A model generated the notes under the pieces. The model was not told the origin of the DNA. It did not search any database and saw nothing but the letters and a program-made list of their open reading frames with translations. Both the position numbers and the translations under genes were made by a program. A stretch of 64,000 nucleotides of DNA from Pyricularia pennisetigena (taxonomy: Eukaryota; Ascomycota; Sordariomycetes; Magnaporthales; Pyriculariaceae), in contig NC_043741.1 of NCBI RefSeq assembly GCF_004337985.1, forward strand, positions 5,481,445 through 5,545,444. Reading direction: 5' to 3'. The stretch's first letter is position 1, and the number at the start of each line of letters is the position of its first letter. This document shows, piece after piece, positions 27,451 to 39,588 of this stretch.

Positions 27451-29925
27451 CCTGAAGCTCTGCTAGGGTCCCTTGGGGGACCAAGTTCTTACGAGGCCAA
27501 AAGTATATCGGAAAGCAGGATGCCTCGGGCCGGGCTGCGTGGTCGTAACTGCTGAGTCGGAGGTGTTGTCGCGCGTGATCCTTTGCCGTCGACCTAATCG
27601 GCTTCGAATGTCAGCTGCGATGGGAACAGCCGAGTAAAGAAAAAAAAAACGGTTGCTCAGAGATCGTTGGGTTGGTACATTCCGATTGTACACACGAAAT
27701 GAACGAATTGATTGACCAAAAAAGGCACTGGGATGAAGAAAACAAAAACACAGAGAACTAAAGCAAACATGGAACGGCTAGGGGAGTTTGCAAAAAGTCA
27801 AAGTTGGGCGTTGCCCAGGATTTGCTTTGCTTGGGCGGTTGGCAGGTCAGAGAGAAGACTTACTAACACTGGGGATGAGGCAAAGCCCTCGAGCTTTCTT
27901 GCTTCTTTAGCTCGGTGGGTGGTTGAGCCGTCGTTGGTAGAAGAAAACTCGACCCACCGAACGAATTGAAAGAGCAGGAAATTCGAGTAAAAAAGACAAT
28001 TAAGAATGACCCGAGACTCTAGGCACAGTCACCTCATTCATCGGTAAGGAAAAGGGGGGTGAAATAAGGGACTGATGGGTTGCCTGTTTGGAGAGAGAGA
28101 AAAAAAAAAGAAAGAAAGAAAGGCAGAAGTGAAAAGAACCAAAAACACGGTCGACAGGCAGAAGCTCACACCACGCGAAGGGTAGCCAGCAGGGTTGGGT
28201 CGCGGTGGTGGGTGGGATGGGGAAAGAAAAGAAGAAAGAGGAAAGGAGATCAGAAAGTCGCTATCTTGTGGACAGGCGGGAAGCAAGGCGGGTAACAGGC
28301 AGGCAAAAGTTGCATCCAATCTGAACGTTGACTGGAGCACGAACCAGAACGGGCTGCCGGTGGCGGGTCTCCTTGGGGGGCCTGCCTCCACCTTGAGGCC
28401 GGGGGATCCAACGCTAACCACGGACGCCCTTACTACAGTACTCACTGCGGATGACGGCCAGGGGTGTCGGTCAAGGATATGCACCCTCGAGGTAGCACTT
28501 ATTCTTTCCCAAGTACGGGGGTAATACATAAAAGTCATTAGAGAAGAGAACGTACTGGTAGCCCTTCTGAGCAGGTGTTGGAATTGGGCAACTGTTGGAT
28601 GGTACAGGATATTTGTGTGAACAACAGGTACCCCTTCTTCCCTCCGTGGACCGCAGTGATTTACCTCGTGGAAATGTCTAGGAACAACTTCAACGAAAGC
28701 CGCCGGCAGGTCTCGGCGGGCTTTCTTTCGTGTTCGGCGGTACGTGGTCGATGTATCTCTTGTCGTGTCGGTTCGGATTCTTTGTTCGCTGGTTATTTAC
28801 CTTGTATCTTGGCTGCCTAGGTACCTAACACCCAATTACTGTACCTACTGCGTGCGTACTCGCTCAACGCTGTATACTACATTGACATTATTGCCTTGGG
28901 CTATAGCTAGCACACCGCCGACCGAGGCAAGCACAAGCGCCCCCTCTCAACCCAGGTTTCAAGTCACCGCTCCAGGCCTTATCAGGAACAACATTTACTA
29001 CTGTCTTGGCTCTACATGGAGATTTTCAGGCACAATTACGCAGGCTGGACATCGGTTTGTGCTTGTTGCCCGAGTGCACAATTGTTTCGCTTCTGTGGCG
29101 GGAGACGGAGCCCGCCTAGACCTAGTTCGCCCTTTTCCCTGACAGGCACCCTACGCCACAAGTTGGGATACGGGAAAGGAGCTGTGCGACATAACATACG
29201 TAGCGGGCTGGCAAAGCTCAAAAAGATGGCGTTTTCGTCGTGTACAAGTCAGATTTCTCGCATTATCGTCTTATTTGCGTTTTGTTTTCTCTCTTTATTT
29301 CTTTTTTTACCCTTTTTATTCTTTGGTTTCTCAGTTGCTCCTTTTTTTGTTTACCTTCCCTGTCAATCACACCATACTCTAACTGCCAACAGGGTTGGGA
29401 TGGGACGGCAGCAGGGTGTGCATTGCTCTGTACGTTTGAAAGAGCAGAAACTTTGGTAGTTTGGTATGCCAAGCTGAAATATCATCCGCATAAAAGAGTC
29501 TGGGAGCTAACCCAAGGCTACCGTTGCATGCAAGCAAAAGGCCTGCCTGCACTCCTATTTCTTCAGCGAAGCTCAAACTTGTGGGGGCTGCATTAAACAG
29601 GAATGTCCCATTCGTTGCTACTTTAATATTCCACAAAAGCTGAATCAGTTTCGCTCCTCGCTTTGGACGTTTTCGATGGCTACAGTACAGTGCCTGGGCA
29701 GATCAAAGGAAGGGCTGGAGAAACCCTGGATGATGCCGACATTATTTGATCCGAACAGACATTGCAGAACGAATGGAAAATGTGGGTTGCCTCTACCGCT
29801 CTTCACATCCGTTATGCGCTTGGCGACCAGTGCTTTATCTGTTCAAGCAAAGTCTTCTTACAACTGTAGTAAGCGGTACTGTCCCCAGGCAAGCCAGACT
29901 TCAGTACAACCCAGTTAAGAAAAAA

Positions 29926-30382
29926 NNNNNNNNNNNNNNNNNNNNNNNNNNNNNNNNNNNNNNNNNNNNNNNNNNNNNNNNNNNNNNNNNNNNNNNNNNN
30001 NNNNNNNNNNNNNNNNNNNNNNNNNNNNNNNNNNNNNNNNNNNNNNNNNNNNNNNNNNNNNNNNNNNNNNNNNNNNNNNNNNNNNNNNNNNNNNNNNNNN
30101 NNNNNNNNNNNNNNNNNNNNNNNNNNNNNNNNNNNNNNNNNNNNNNNNNNNNNNNNNNNNNNNNNNNNNNNNNNNNNNNNNNNNNNNNNNNNNNNNNNNN
30201 NNNNNNNNNNNNNNNNNNNNNNNNNNNNNNNNNNNNNNNNNNNNNNNNNNNNNNNNNNNNNNNNNNNNNNNNNNNNNNNNNNNNNNNNNNNNNNNNNNNN
30301 NNNNNNNNNNNNNNNNNNNNNNNNNNNNNNNNNNNNNNNNNNNNNNNNNNNNNNNNNNNNNNNNNNNNNNNNNNNNNNNNNN
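29926..30382. other. assembly gap (457 N)
   Basis: A run of 457 N preceded by five A and followed by 48 A (30383-30430). Its content is unknown, and an inserted element or a long homopolymer are both possible. Confidence 0.97.

Positions 30383-30430
<48 letters not shown>
30383..30430. repeat. 48-nt poly(A) tract at gap edge
   Basis: 48 consecutive A directly after the gap. They could be the tail of a retroposed element hidden in the gap or a collapsed homopolymer. Confidence 0.9.
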
Positions 30431-30432
<2 letters not shown>

Positions 30433-30884
30433 CAAAGGATGAGATCAAGAGGCGCGCGCCATAAAAAAAAGGTCTCCGGTTTCTTGTCCCGAAGACCCCT
30501 GACAGACAACACGCTCGGCCCCTTATCCCTTCACCGGACCCGACCACTTTCCTGTTTTTGGAATTGTGCGCCGTGACAAACAGCGGATCTATTGCTTTTC
30601 GGTAAGAAACGAACAAGCAACAGGGCCAAGCCACAGCCACGTATTCCATCCCTCTAAGCGAAATTCTGTTGGTGACAACCGAAAGAACGTTTAGGGTACC
30701 GCGTCGGGTTAGGGTTACGACGGCTGATGTGAATCTCAAGTCTCATCTGATCTGACTCGTATCTGGGGTAATTAACGACTAGCGATTTTCATGACTTGGA
30801 CCTTGGCTGTCATCCATGAGACTGCGTCAGATATATACTTTAATCAAAGCGTAAAATATCACCGTTAGGGTGAGGCAAGCCATG

Positions 30885-32680
30885 TCAACACCTCAGCTCA
30901 ATGCCACCTTTGCTAACGGTGAGATACTTCACTCCTTTGTATGGTGAGGCTGTCAAGCCTTGGCTCCTCTTTGGATCGATAGTTATGCTCTCGACCTTGA
31001 CACCGCTGGGTAGCCATCCTTTCACTGAGAAGCTGATGGATGCAGAGCTGGGCATCAAAAGCTTGTTCTGTGCCGTTTTTGCATCGCTTCCCTCCCCCTC
31101 TTTCGCTTTGCTGTCCTCCCTCTTCGATTTTTGTGCCGAGTCCTCGTAAGCGTACTCCCTAAATCCAAACCCCATTGGATCCTGATAGCCTGCCGCAACA
31201 GCCGCCTCCTCGTCCTCAGCCGTTTGCTCGCCGACGACCGTACACCGTAGACTGAAGTATGTAGCGCCGGTGGACAGAGCCTTGTTGGGTATAACCCATT
31301 CGACAACTCGGTCACCCGGGCTATACGTAGCGTCACCCTTGCTTGGTCGGATCTCAGGGATATTTCGAACTTCTGCTGGTAGAGGTACTGTGATTTTCAA
31401 GTCTTCGAGAAGCGGCGCAGCGGCAGTCCCAGCTGGCGGACCTCCAAAAGCCTTACCTCCGGGGCCCCCGCCCATACTTCCACTGCCGCCTCTGCCAAAT
31501 CCACTGCCTCCAGGCCCAGACATATCGCTCCCAATGCCCGTCCCAGATGCGCCAAACACCTTGTTGACGTAGGCTCTGACCTCAAAGTCAGACTCTGTCG
31601 GGCCCAGACCGGTCTTGACCTCGACACTGACCGGCAACTTCAGATTGTTGGCAGCGATCGAGGCGCTCTTACCGCTCGAAAAGGGCAGCAGATCAACCTC
31701 GTAACTAGCAAGAATAAAGCGACCATCAGGTGGCACAAAGCTGAGCTCGCCGGGCCGATCACGCCAGCGCGCAAGACGGACGCAGGGATGAAAAACCGGT
31801 AGGTCCATAATAGAAGCCAAGTTGTGTCGTCCCGATGGAGCCGTCAACGACATGAGAATATCGGGAACACCAGAGACTTTGCAGGTGAATGCGATCGTGC
31901 CGTGAGCGAACGCCGCCAACGGCCTTCCAGAGGGTGCCAGGGTCACCGAAAGCGTCTCGACGAGATCGGCATACATTTCGTTGCTCGTGTGCCTGACATT
32001 AGCCCGCCTCCATGGCAGCGCCGAGGTTGCAGCAGGGCCTCCCCTGCCACCCCCGACTGATGAGTTTGGAAATTGACCTAGGGCTGAAAGTGCTGGCGAT
32101 CCGGATCCGGAGCCCAGCCCGCCGCCTGCACCTGACCCGACGCCGCCAGGAAGGGTCAACCCCCCAAGAAGCTTGCCTAGTAGTCCCTCGACCTCAACAA
32201 GATCCCGCAGGGCGTTGGGCTCAGTGGTGGCCACAATTCCGGCATCACACATTTCAGTAAGCAACTGGGCGGCCACATCGTAGCCGGCTTCGATGCGCTG
32301 GGCCGTCAGAGGCGCGCCCAGAAACTCTTCAAAGGCATCGACGACACGGTGTAGGAACTCGAGCACGAGTAGCGGCTCAACCTCCCGAGAGGCGGTTGCG
32401 AGGAGTAAGACATTGGCATGGGTGAGAGAGAATACAAGTGTCGCTGGGTTGGTGTTCGGCAAGTAGATCAAGCTCGGTCGGGGCTCCGGGTGAGAGTCGA
32501 GGTAGAGAGGTAGTAGATGTGCGGCGGAGAGAGGCCGGCCGGTGTATGTGTGGGATAGAATACATTTGCTAGAGTGCAGCTAAGGTCAGTTCTGTATGCG
32601 ACTATAAGCATGAGATGCACAGGCACTTACTGACGCTCGTCGTATATGTGCAGCGCTTCTATGACGGCCGTGCCCGTCAT
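30885..32680 (-). CDS. APM3: AP-3 adaptor complex mu subunit (Apm3)
   Basis: Two exons, 32680-32631 and 32568-30885 (intron GTAAGT..TAG, 62 bp), join to 577 residues. AP-3 mu selects tyrosine-type signals on cargo going from Golgi directly to the vacuole. The short first exon (MTGTAVIEALHIYDER) is needed to complete the N-terminal longin domain (about residues 1-150; CILSHTYTGRPLSAAHLLPLYL, then FSLTHANVLLLATASREVEPLLVLEFLHRVVDAF in pieces). The mu homology domain runs from about residue 220 to the end (ADLVETLSVTLAPSG, GVPDILMSL, FHPCVRLARW). Two glycine/serine-rich insertions are visible, one in the linker between domains and one inside the mu homology domain (31420-31560). It is divergent from the DUF4536 gene at 33128. 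Confidence 0.9.
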
Positions 32681-33127
32681 TGTTGGATGGGGTGTGCCGG
32701 TGTCTGGGCTTCTTGCTGCGAGTTCCCAGTATTATCCATTGCCCGCGCCTGTCTATGTTGATTTCGGGTTGACCTTGAGAGGTCGGGGATCGAAGCAAGT
32801 CCCAAGAAGTATTTGGGACGAGAAGTTGTCGTGTAGTCGAAGCAGTGGCCAGCGGGGAACGGAGGATGACGCTGAGTTGCCTGCGGGGAATTCAAGAGCG
32901 GTTAATTATGGATCCGCGTTGCTGGGCTTTTTTTTCCTCACACTGTGACGTGAGGAAAAGCACTTTGATGAACTGCTCACCAATGCCTTGTTTTGCACCA
33001 GAACTAGACAACCTGTAAAGAAACAAAGAATTTAAGAAATAAGTGCTTTTTTAAATAAATAAAAAAAATCCTGTTACTCAACAATCGGCATCATCAAAAC
33101 TCCCAAGACTCAGACATCTGAATCAAT
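32681..33127. promoter_or_regulatory. divergent promoter region of APM3 and the DUF4536-like gene
   Basis: 447 bp lie between two divergent start codons. Nothing coding is visible. The right half is A/T-rich with an A run just before the second gene. Confidence 0.5.
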
Positions 33128-33492
33128 ATGGGCGGCGACAGGATTCCGCCTCTCAGCACTCTCGACCGACCCGAGAACTACAAAGACCTTCTCAAAGATG
33201 AGGTTGATGACTGCCTAGGCTGCAGAATAATAGGTGAGTTGGGCTTTGTCTGCATAAAGCAGCTCTGTTACAAATGTGACAGCAGAGATTGACAATTTCT
33301 TGAACATAAGGGAGCGGCGCATTTGTCGGCCTTGGTGCGTACAGCTACTTTTCGGGCATGGCGCAGCTAGAGAAGCAGAAAGCTCTGATATTGAAGAGCA
33401 AATCCCCGTTTGGGATGCGCAGTCGCAAGTTTGGAATCACCGGACTGTCTCTGACATTGGTGTATATGGGAATCTGGAGATGGACGCACTGA
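33128..33492 (+). CDS. small DUF4536-like mitochondrial membrane protein (Dmo2-like)
   Basis: Two exons, 33128-33233 and 33311-33492, give 95 residues. The N-terminus (MGGDRIPPLSTLDRPENYKD) precedes a CLGCRIIGSGAF motif, a hydrophobic segment (FVGLGAYSYFSG), a central basic stretch and a second hydrophobic segment (FGITGLSLTLVYMGIW) ending WRWTH. This layout matches the distal membrane-arm assembly component 1-like family (DUF4536; yeast Dmo2), thought to sit in mitochondrial membranes. The intron is 77 bp, with a GTGAGT donor and an AAG acceptor. Splicing is what keeps the conserved GSGAF motif in frame. The family call rests on motif and length only. Confidence 0.68.
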
Positions 33493-34067
33493 GAAGTGAA
33501 AGGTGTAGGACTATTTTGTAGTTTGTTCATCGAGGATCAAGCAACGTGTAAGAAAAGGGCGACAAATTGCATAGCGATTCTACCTCGACTCTGTACGATA
33601 TTGTCTGTATGATAAACTCTCCAATAAAGGAATTCACCACGTGTATCAATTAACAAGTGCTGGTAGCTTGCGCTGAAATGAGACGGTGCTTGCTGTTCGT
33701 GGCTACTTCTTTTGATTTTATGGTATTTTATTTTGACGCGCAACGCGGAGTGCTGGATTTGGTGTTTTCACTTGTTGGAGAACATTGAGCACTGTGAAAA
33801 TTTTGGCTCACTCTTACTCGGAATTTCTATCCACCAACAACTTAAACGCGGAGGTGATCAACTTCTTCATAACAACCAAGATCCAAGAAAAACCTCAGCC
33901 TATCAACGAATACTAAAAATAACGGAAACGTTAAATAATTTGCAGAGCCGTTTCAAAGAGAAGGAGAAAAAAAAAATCGGACTGAAAGCGCGGCCCAGAT
34001 CAGCCTAGCCTTGAGCTCGGCTCACACAGCAAAGCAACTACAGAATTACATATAAAACCACATAATC
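33493..34067. other. intergenic region upstream of RRP4
   Basis: 575 bp between genes on the same strand. No gene is supported. A TATAAAA-like sequence lies about 18 bp before the RRP4 start codon. Confidence 0.5.
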
Positions 34068-35265
34068 ATGCCCATCACAATATCAGCACCAAGGGCGGCG
34101 GCCCCAAGTCAAAGGTTCCCGTCTTCCAGAATGGATGACTCGGACTCGGACTCGGATTCGGACGCCGGCGCACAGTTGGCTATGGCAGGCGGCGAGGGGG
34201 ACATTGTGACGCCAGGGCAGGTCATCACTGAAGATCCACAATGGATGCGGTACGAACAATCCCAATGTCATCCCTTTCCCCCGAACTCGCCTTTACAATA
34301 GCAGTGGATCAGATAGAATCAACACAAAAAGCTGACATCCAAACCCGACCCACGACAGCGGTCACGGCACGTACACGTTACCTGCGTCGCCGGCCATCAT
34401 ATCGTCGGTGGCAGGCACCGTCAGCCGGACCAACAAGCTCCTCTCGGTGCGGCCGATGCGGGCGCGCTACACGCCGGAGGTGGGTGACCTGGTCGTGGGC
34501 CGCATCGTCGAGGTGCAGGCGCGCCGGTGGCGCGTCGACGTGGGCGGGGTGCAGCTGGCCGCCCTGCCGCTGTCCGCCATCAACCTGCCCGGCGGCATCC
34601 TGCGCAAGCGCACCGAGACGGACGAGCTGCAGATCCGCTCCTTCTTCGCCGAGGGCGACCTGCTCGTCGCCGAGGTCCAGCAGCTGTTTGGCGACGGCGG
34701 CGCCTCGCTGCACACCCGCTCCCTGCGCTACGGCAAGCTGCGCAACGGCGTCTTCGCCGCTGTGTCCGGCACCGGCGGAGGCGGCGTCGTGCGCGCCAGG
34801 CGCCAGGTCTGGACCATGGAGATCGCCTCGACCGGCACGTCTTCGACCTGGCAGGACAAGCAGGAAAAGATGGCATCATCGTCGCAGAAACCCCCCAGCA
34901 TCGACGTGGTGCTCGGCGTCAACGGCTACGTTTGGATCAGCAAGCACGTGGAGGATCCCACCGAGGGCGACGGATCCGCCAACGCCACCGGCACCGGCAT
35001 CAGCAACATGGAGGAGGCCGTGTCGGCGAAAATGTACTCTAGTCAGAACGCCTCCATCGACCCCGTCACCATGCGCGAGATTGTCCGCGTGCGTGGTGTC
35101 ATTACCGCCCTTGTGGAGAACGGGGTTCGAGTGGACGAGGACATGGTGGAGCGTGCGTATCGCGAGGCTGTCGAAATGGCCCGCGCCTCGGAGGGTGGTG
35201 AGGATGACGTCTACTTGGGTGGTGAGCGCGGTGCTCAGCTGGCTGCTGTGTTGACGGGTAGGTAG
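34068..35265 (+). CDS. RRP4: RNA exosome cap subunit Rrp4
   Basis: Exons 34068-34249 and 34359-35265 give 362 residues. Rrp4 is one of three S1/KH cap proteins of the nuclear and cytoplasmic exosome, which processes rRNA and degrades RNA 3' to 5'. An acidic Asp/Ser repeat near the N-terminus precedes the conserved [20 protein letters not shown], whose Arg codon is split by the intron. It is followed by an S1 domain ([38 protein letters not shown]) and a KH-like domain with the family GxNG loop ([11 protein letters not shown]). The length is close to other fungal Rrp4 proteins. The second exon is strongly GC-rich, so several long shadow frames overlap it. Confidence 0.93.
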
Positions 35266-36053
35266 TATTGGGGGCTAGTGGTAGATGTGCAGTGTTAGAT
35301 TGCAGACACACTCGAAAAATACCATCGCTGCCTGCAAGTAACTGTTTTTTACATTTGTTTGTCTTGGCTCTCGTTTGTTTCGTTCCCACCCATGTTAGAT
35401 TCGATGACCACCTTCTGTGGAGATATCCTTTGAGCAAAATTATATTCGGGCAATCCATTACCGCGCCAGTTCTGCTGTCTAGGATGTTCAATCCTACTTT
35501 GCCAATGCTCAAACACGTTGCGGCCACTACGGATGTCGCTTAAGCTTTCTACATATACAGTCGGTTCATATTCATGATGATGCAGTAACGTCACTTATGG
35601 ACCATGGGACCGAGTTCGCAATGTGACCATGAGGCATACCATCATCGGAGGCTTTGACTGTGCAAAACCTCGGATGCTGCTAGCTAGCATTCGCACATCT
35701 ATGCCATCTGTTTGCAACACTAACAAAACATGATTCCGATCAAGCAAAACGGAGACCAACGACTCCGCCCTGCGACCAAGGCAGTCCAAAGATATGGCCA
35801 TCTTTGCATTCCTGTACGGGGTCGGTCCAATCAATACCGCACCATAGACGCCGGATACACCTGACTGCTAGACCACAGACCGGTGAAAGCAGGTAAGAAA
35901 CAACAAAAAAAGGAGCAAGAACGATTATTCCGAGATAACGCGGGAACATGACCATTGGCCGTATTCACTCGTGTGCTAGGTAACCCGGAGTAGGCAAGGG
36001 GAAGGAGAAGATATGGCAAAAACGGCACAGCGACTGTCAATTGAAGGGCAACT
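35266..36053. other. convergent intergenic region between RRP4 and NOT3
   Basis: 788 bp of 3' flanking DNA for both genes. I see nothing coding or repeated in it. Confidence 0.55.
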
Positions 36054-38257
36054 TTAGACTTCGTCCTCGAGGAACTTGTATGCGAACTTGAAATCCGCTT
36101 TCCTCCGGTTCATCCTGAATTTCAAACTCAAATTAGCTTCCAGTCTAATGCAGTTTTATCATCTGATTTCATTCATGGTTCATAACTTACCAAGTGCTTT
36201 CATAGTCAAAGAAGCGATACGTGCCTTGCTCAAACTCCTCGGTGATGTTCTTGGGCTCCTCGTGGCGTTGAAACCAGGTTTGGTACTGCTTGTGGAAACG
36301 CCAGCTCTGCTCCTTGAGCGCCTTGGCAGCCAAATACTGCTGGTAGGTGCCCTGCTTATAGTAAAAGATATAGAACAGCGTATCCGTGTCCAGCCTGTTG
36401 TACAAGCGTACATCGCTGAAGATAGGCAACAGTTCTTGCGGGTACTCGGACGAAGACTGCACCCTAACTTCTGGTTGGTAGGATGATGGTGCCTCTGCAT
36501 CCGTTAAATCGGGCAGATTTGCTTGCGAGTGCGACATGGCCCTCAGCGTCGACGTCGAGTTTGCTTGAGCTGGGCGCTTCTTGGACATCTCGTACGAGTC
36601 TACAAGATCTTGAAGTGACGCTGGTAGGTGGTAAATAGATTCCTCCTCTGCTGGCTCCTCTTGCGGTTGCGCTTGTCCCTGACCTTTTCCTGGCTTTGCC
36701 TTGGCCTTTGACTTGATACCATTTGTGACCCCATTGGTTTGGGAGGTGGTCGCTGAAGATTGATTTGCGCCTTCTCCCGAGGTGCCCTTTCTTGTTTTTG
36801 AGCTGCTGGCCTTGCCCGCAGCCTCACTAGACTCAGAAGCTGATGCGTTTGACGTGGCGGGCGCTTTGCCTGTACTCCTACTTGATGCAGGCTTTGCGTT
36901 TTCAGTCTTTGCGGGGCTAGCAGCTGCGGCCGGTGGTTGCGCTTGCGGTTGTGAGGCGGCGGAAGCTGCAGGCTGCGCAGCCATAACGATTGGAGAGTTT
37001 GCAGCGCTGGCCTTGGCTTGTGATGAGATGGTCGATACAGGAGCAGCTCCCGGTGGCGGGGGAAGCGGCGCAATGCCTACATTGTTCTTATCGCTTGCGG
37101 CGGCGGCGGCGGCGGCAGACGCATATTTAAGACCCTCCCCGGCCGGCCTTGTCGGTGCCGGCGCTGGCTTCATCCCCGCACTACTTGACGGACCGTTGCT
37201 AATGGTTGGTAGTGGCGTATGTAAGGTCGCTAATGTCGGTAACGGGGACTTCATCTGCGTTGACGGCCTGCGGCCGGCGGCCGCTGTTGCTTCTACCGCT
37301 GCGGGTCGTGGCTTCGCGGTCGGTGCGGGTGGTGTTGGTCTCGATTCTTCCAAAGAATCCTCGTGTACTGACTGCGTGTCCTGGGATGAGCCCTTGTCGT
37401 TATCTTGGTTCATGCCGTAGGCATCCTCCTCCTCGCCGAGCGCTAAATCGTCGTATAACGTGTCGTCGTCCATAAAGTCGTCCTGCATGCCGTCGCTGAC
37501 ATAGTATCGTATGTTCTCCTCAATGTCCGTGACCTGCTCAGTGTCGACCCCGCCATTTTCTAATGATCGTCGAATCAACTCTAGCTTGCCTTGATGCCAT
37601 TTGTGCCTTTCGATTATTTGCTCGATGTTGGCCATGCGCTCCGCTTTCGCGCCTTGTATTTTGCCTTTTTTGACCGTCGCCTGTATTTGCTCAGCCTCGG
37701 CCTCGAGCGCCTCGATTTGTAGTTCGAGGGTGTCGATCATGTTTCCAAGGAACTCGCTTGCTTCAGCCTTGGCCTGCTCTTTGGGATCGAGCTTGGCCGC
37801 CGCCGACAGTCCCTCCTTGGAGTAGGCTTTTGTTTTCATAGCCTTCTCGACGGCTTTGAACCTCTCCATTTGCTACATGGACATGATCACGCATCATCAG
37901 TAAATAGGCCTGACTGGGTTCGGCAGTAGGGTCGAGCGCAAAAATAGCGAGCCAGACGATGCCAAAGCTGGAGCCGCGTTAGTCCCAGGCAGCGACACCT
38001 ACCGTTTCGATCTTTCTCCTGTTCTCTAGTAACGGGGCCTTGTCCTTAATGTCATTGCTGGCTGCCCACGTCTTTATCTGATCACGCAGACGCTGCAACT
38101 TCTTGATCTCTCTCTTGAGTTGGTCCTCATATTTCTCCTTTTGCGATATGTTGCTCGATTGCTCGATCTTCTCGTAGATGGACTCGAATTCGGCAACACC
38201 TTCTGCCACCTTCTTGAAGCACTTGTCGACTTCTTGTTGCAGTTTTCGTGCCGCCAT
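36054..38257 (-). CDS. NOT3: CCR4-NOT complex subunit 3 (Not3/Not5)
   Basis: The exons on the minus strand are 38257-38003, 37872-36191 and 36114-36054, giving 665 residues. Not3/Not5 is part of the CCR4-NOT deadenylase, acting in mRNA decay and transcription. The N-terminus ([20 protein letters not shown], then a long coiled coil to about residue 230) is the Not3 domain. A disordered Ala/Pro/Ser/Gln-rich middle carries a short alanine run from GCC codons near 37100. The C-terminal NOT2/3/5 box includes the region [18 protein letters not shown] and ends [17 protein letters not shown] in the last exon. Without the 76-bp last intron the conserved tail would be lost. It is divergent from the tRNA deacylase gene, with about 1.3 kb between starts. 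Confidence 0.93.
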
Positions 38258-39588
38258 CGTTGCTAATGTGACCGGCGAATGGAAGCGCCAGGGATGAAAT
38301 TCGTGAGAGGGAGGCAGTAGAGGGCCAGTTGTCTTGTCGGATGTTTATCGCAAGGCTGCGACGAGGGCGCTGGGTTGAAGATGGTGGGCGAGTACGGTGA
38401 TCCTGATCACTCCCACGATCGTCTGGGGCGCAGGACTGAGTGTCAGCGCGAGGTCAAACGGGCGATAAAGTACCCGTATAGCGAGGTTGGGACGTGCAAA
38501 ACAGGGCGTTGAGAGATGCAGTTTTGTCACAAGCCGACTGCCTTATGACGGTATGGTATATGGGTTTGGTTTGCATGCGATCCCAGATACCTAGCTCCAA
38601 TGTGGAGTGGGAACGGCGTTTTGCAACCCGGGACGGACCTCGGACGGAACAAGATTGCAAAAGTGGAGATCTCAATCAATTACTTACTGCTTACTTACCA
38701 GAAATAACGACAAAGCCGACAAACTCAAAACGTCGCGCAAGGTCGATTGGATTAATTTGTGTTGGTGATGAAAAGAATTGATTGCTTAGGTGGGCGAACC
38801 ACTGGAGTTGGCTTGGAGCACTGTATGATCAACCTCGCAGGATGAGCTCAGATCCACGACTACTGTACAGTTGGACGTTGACTTGCCGTCTCGTGACAGT
38901 TGGCCGACGCGCCGCTACCGTCTTTGGCGCGTAAAGTACTTGCCGTGGTTGGTCCGTTAGGTGTGCCAGTCCTAGCCTATGCTTGATGCGAAGCAGCACA
39001 TCAGATGATACGAATTGAGATATAAGGAGGCTTCTGCACAGCCAGATGATTGGTTTTATAAGTTCACATAACTTTCTAAGTCTGATCTTGGGTATTGAAG
39101 TAGGATCTCAGAGGGCTACACCTAACATTTATCATCATGAAGATACTACCGGCACAGTGGGTATTGAAGAAGCCAGCGTGGTGCTGGTGGGTCTTGAAGC
39201 TGAAAGGCAGGCCAATAAAATCAAAGTGTTATGTTGGACGTAAAAACGCTCTGTGGGTTTTCACTTCAGGCTAGGGTGTGGTTGCTTCCATGTTTCGTCA
39301 CCCACGACCCGATCCGTGTTGTGGTTTAACAACGGATCGCTTCTTTGGAACATGGCCTTGTCTTCAGCAAACCCAGTCAGCCTTTAAAAAATTCATGTTC
39401 TTTGATTTTGGGTCAAAAGAAATCCGAGGTGTTTTGCCGTGCTTCTAGGAATCCTTTTCCAGTTTTCCGGTGTTTTTCCTGCATCTCGGAAACGCTGAAA
39501 CCCACCGCCATTGGATTTCAAGATTGTCAACCCCTTTTTTTTATTGTCACAGATTAGAGAAGCAACTAGGCTAGTCTCATTCAGCAAA
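38258..39588. promoter_or_regulatory. divergent promoter region of NOT3 and the tRNA deacylase gene
   Basis: 1.3 kb without a supported gene. It presumably holds both promoters. Open frames in it are short and unlike known proteins. Confidence 0.5.

Larger units (their letters stand above)
27451..30884. other. intergenic region (3.4 kb) between the casein kinase start and the AP-3 mu 3' end
   Basis: No gene is supported. The first kilobase is probably promoter and leader of the casein kinase, with purine-rich tracts at about 28094-28130. A TAGGTA-type motif lies near 28818, and a 457-bp assembly gap flanked by A-runs covers 29926-30382. Two adjacent telomere-like TTAGGG units occur near 30705-30716. 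Open frames crossing the gap are artefacts of N and poly(A). Confidence 0.55.

Noticed and set aside
30700..30720. Window as a subtelomere because of TTAGGG units
   Set aside because: Only about two adjacent units are present, and the block is full of conserved housekeeping genes.
29746..30739. Frames of 200-276 codons spanning the N gap with poly-Lys or poly-Phe
   Set aside because: They consist mainly of unknown bases and the poly(A) run, so they carry no coding evidence.
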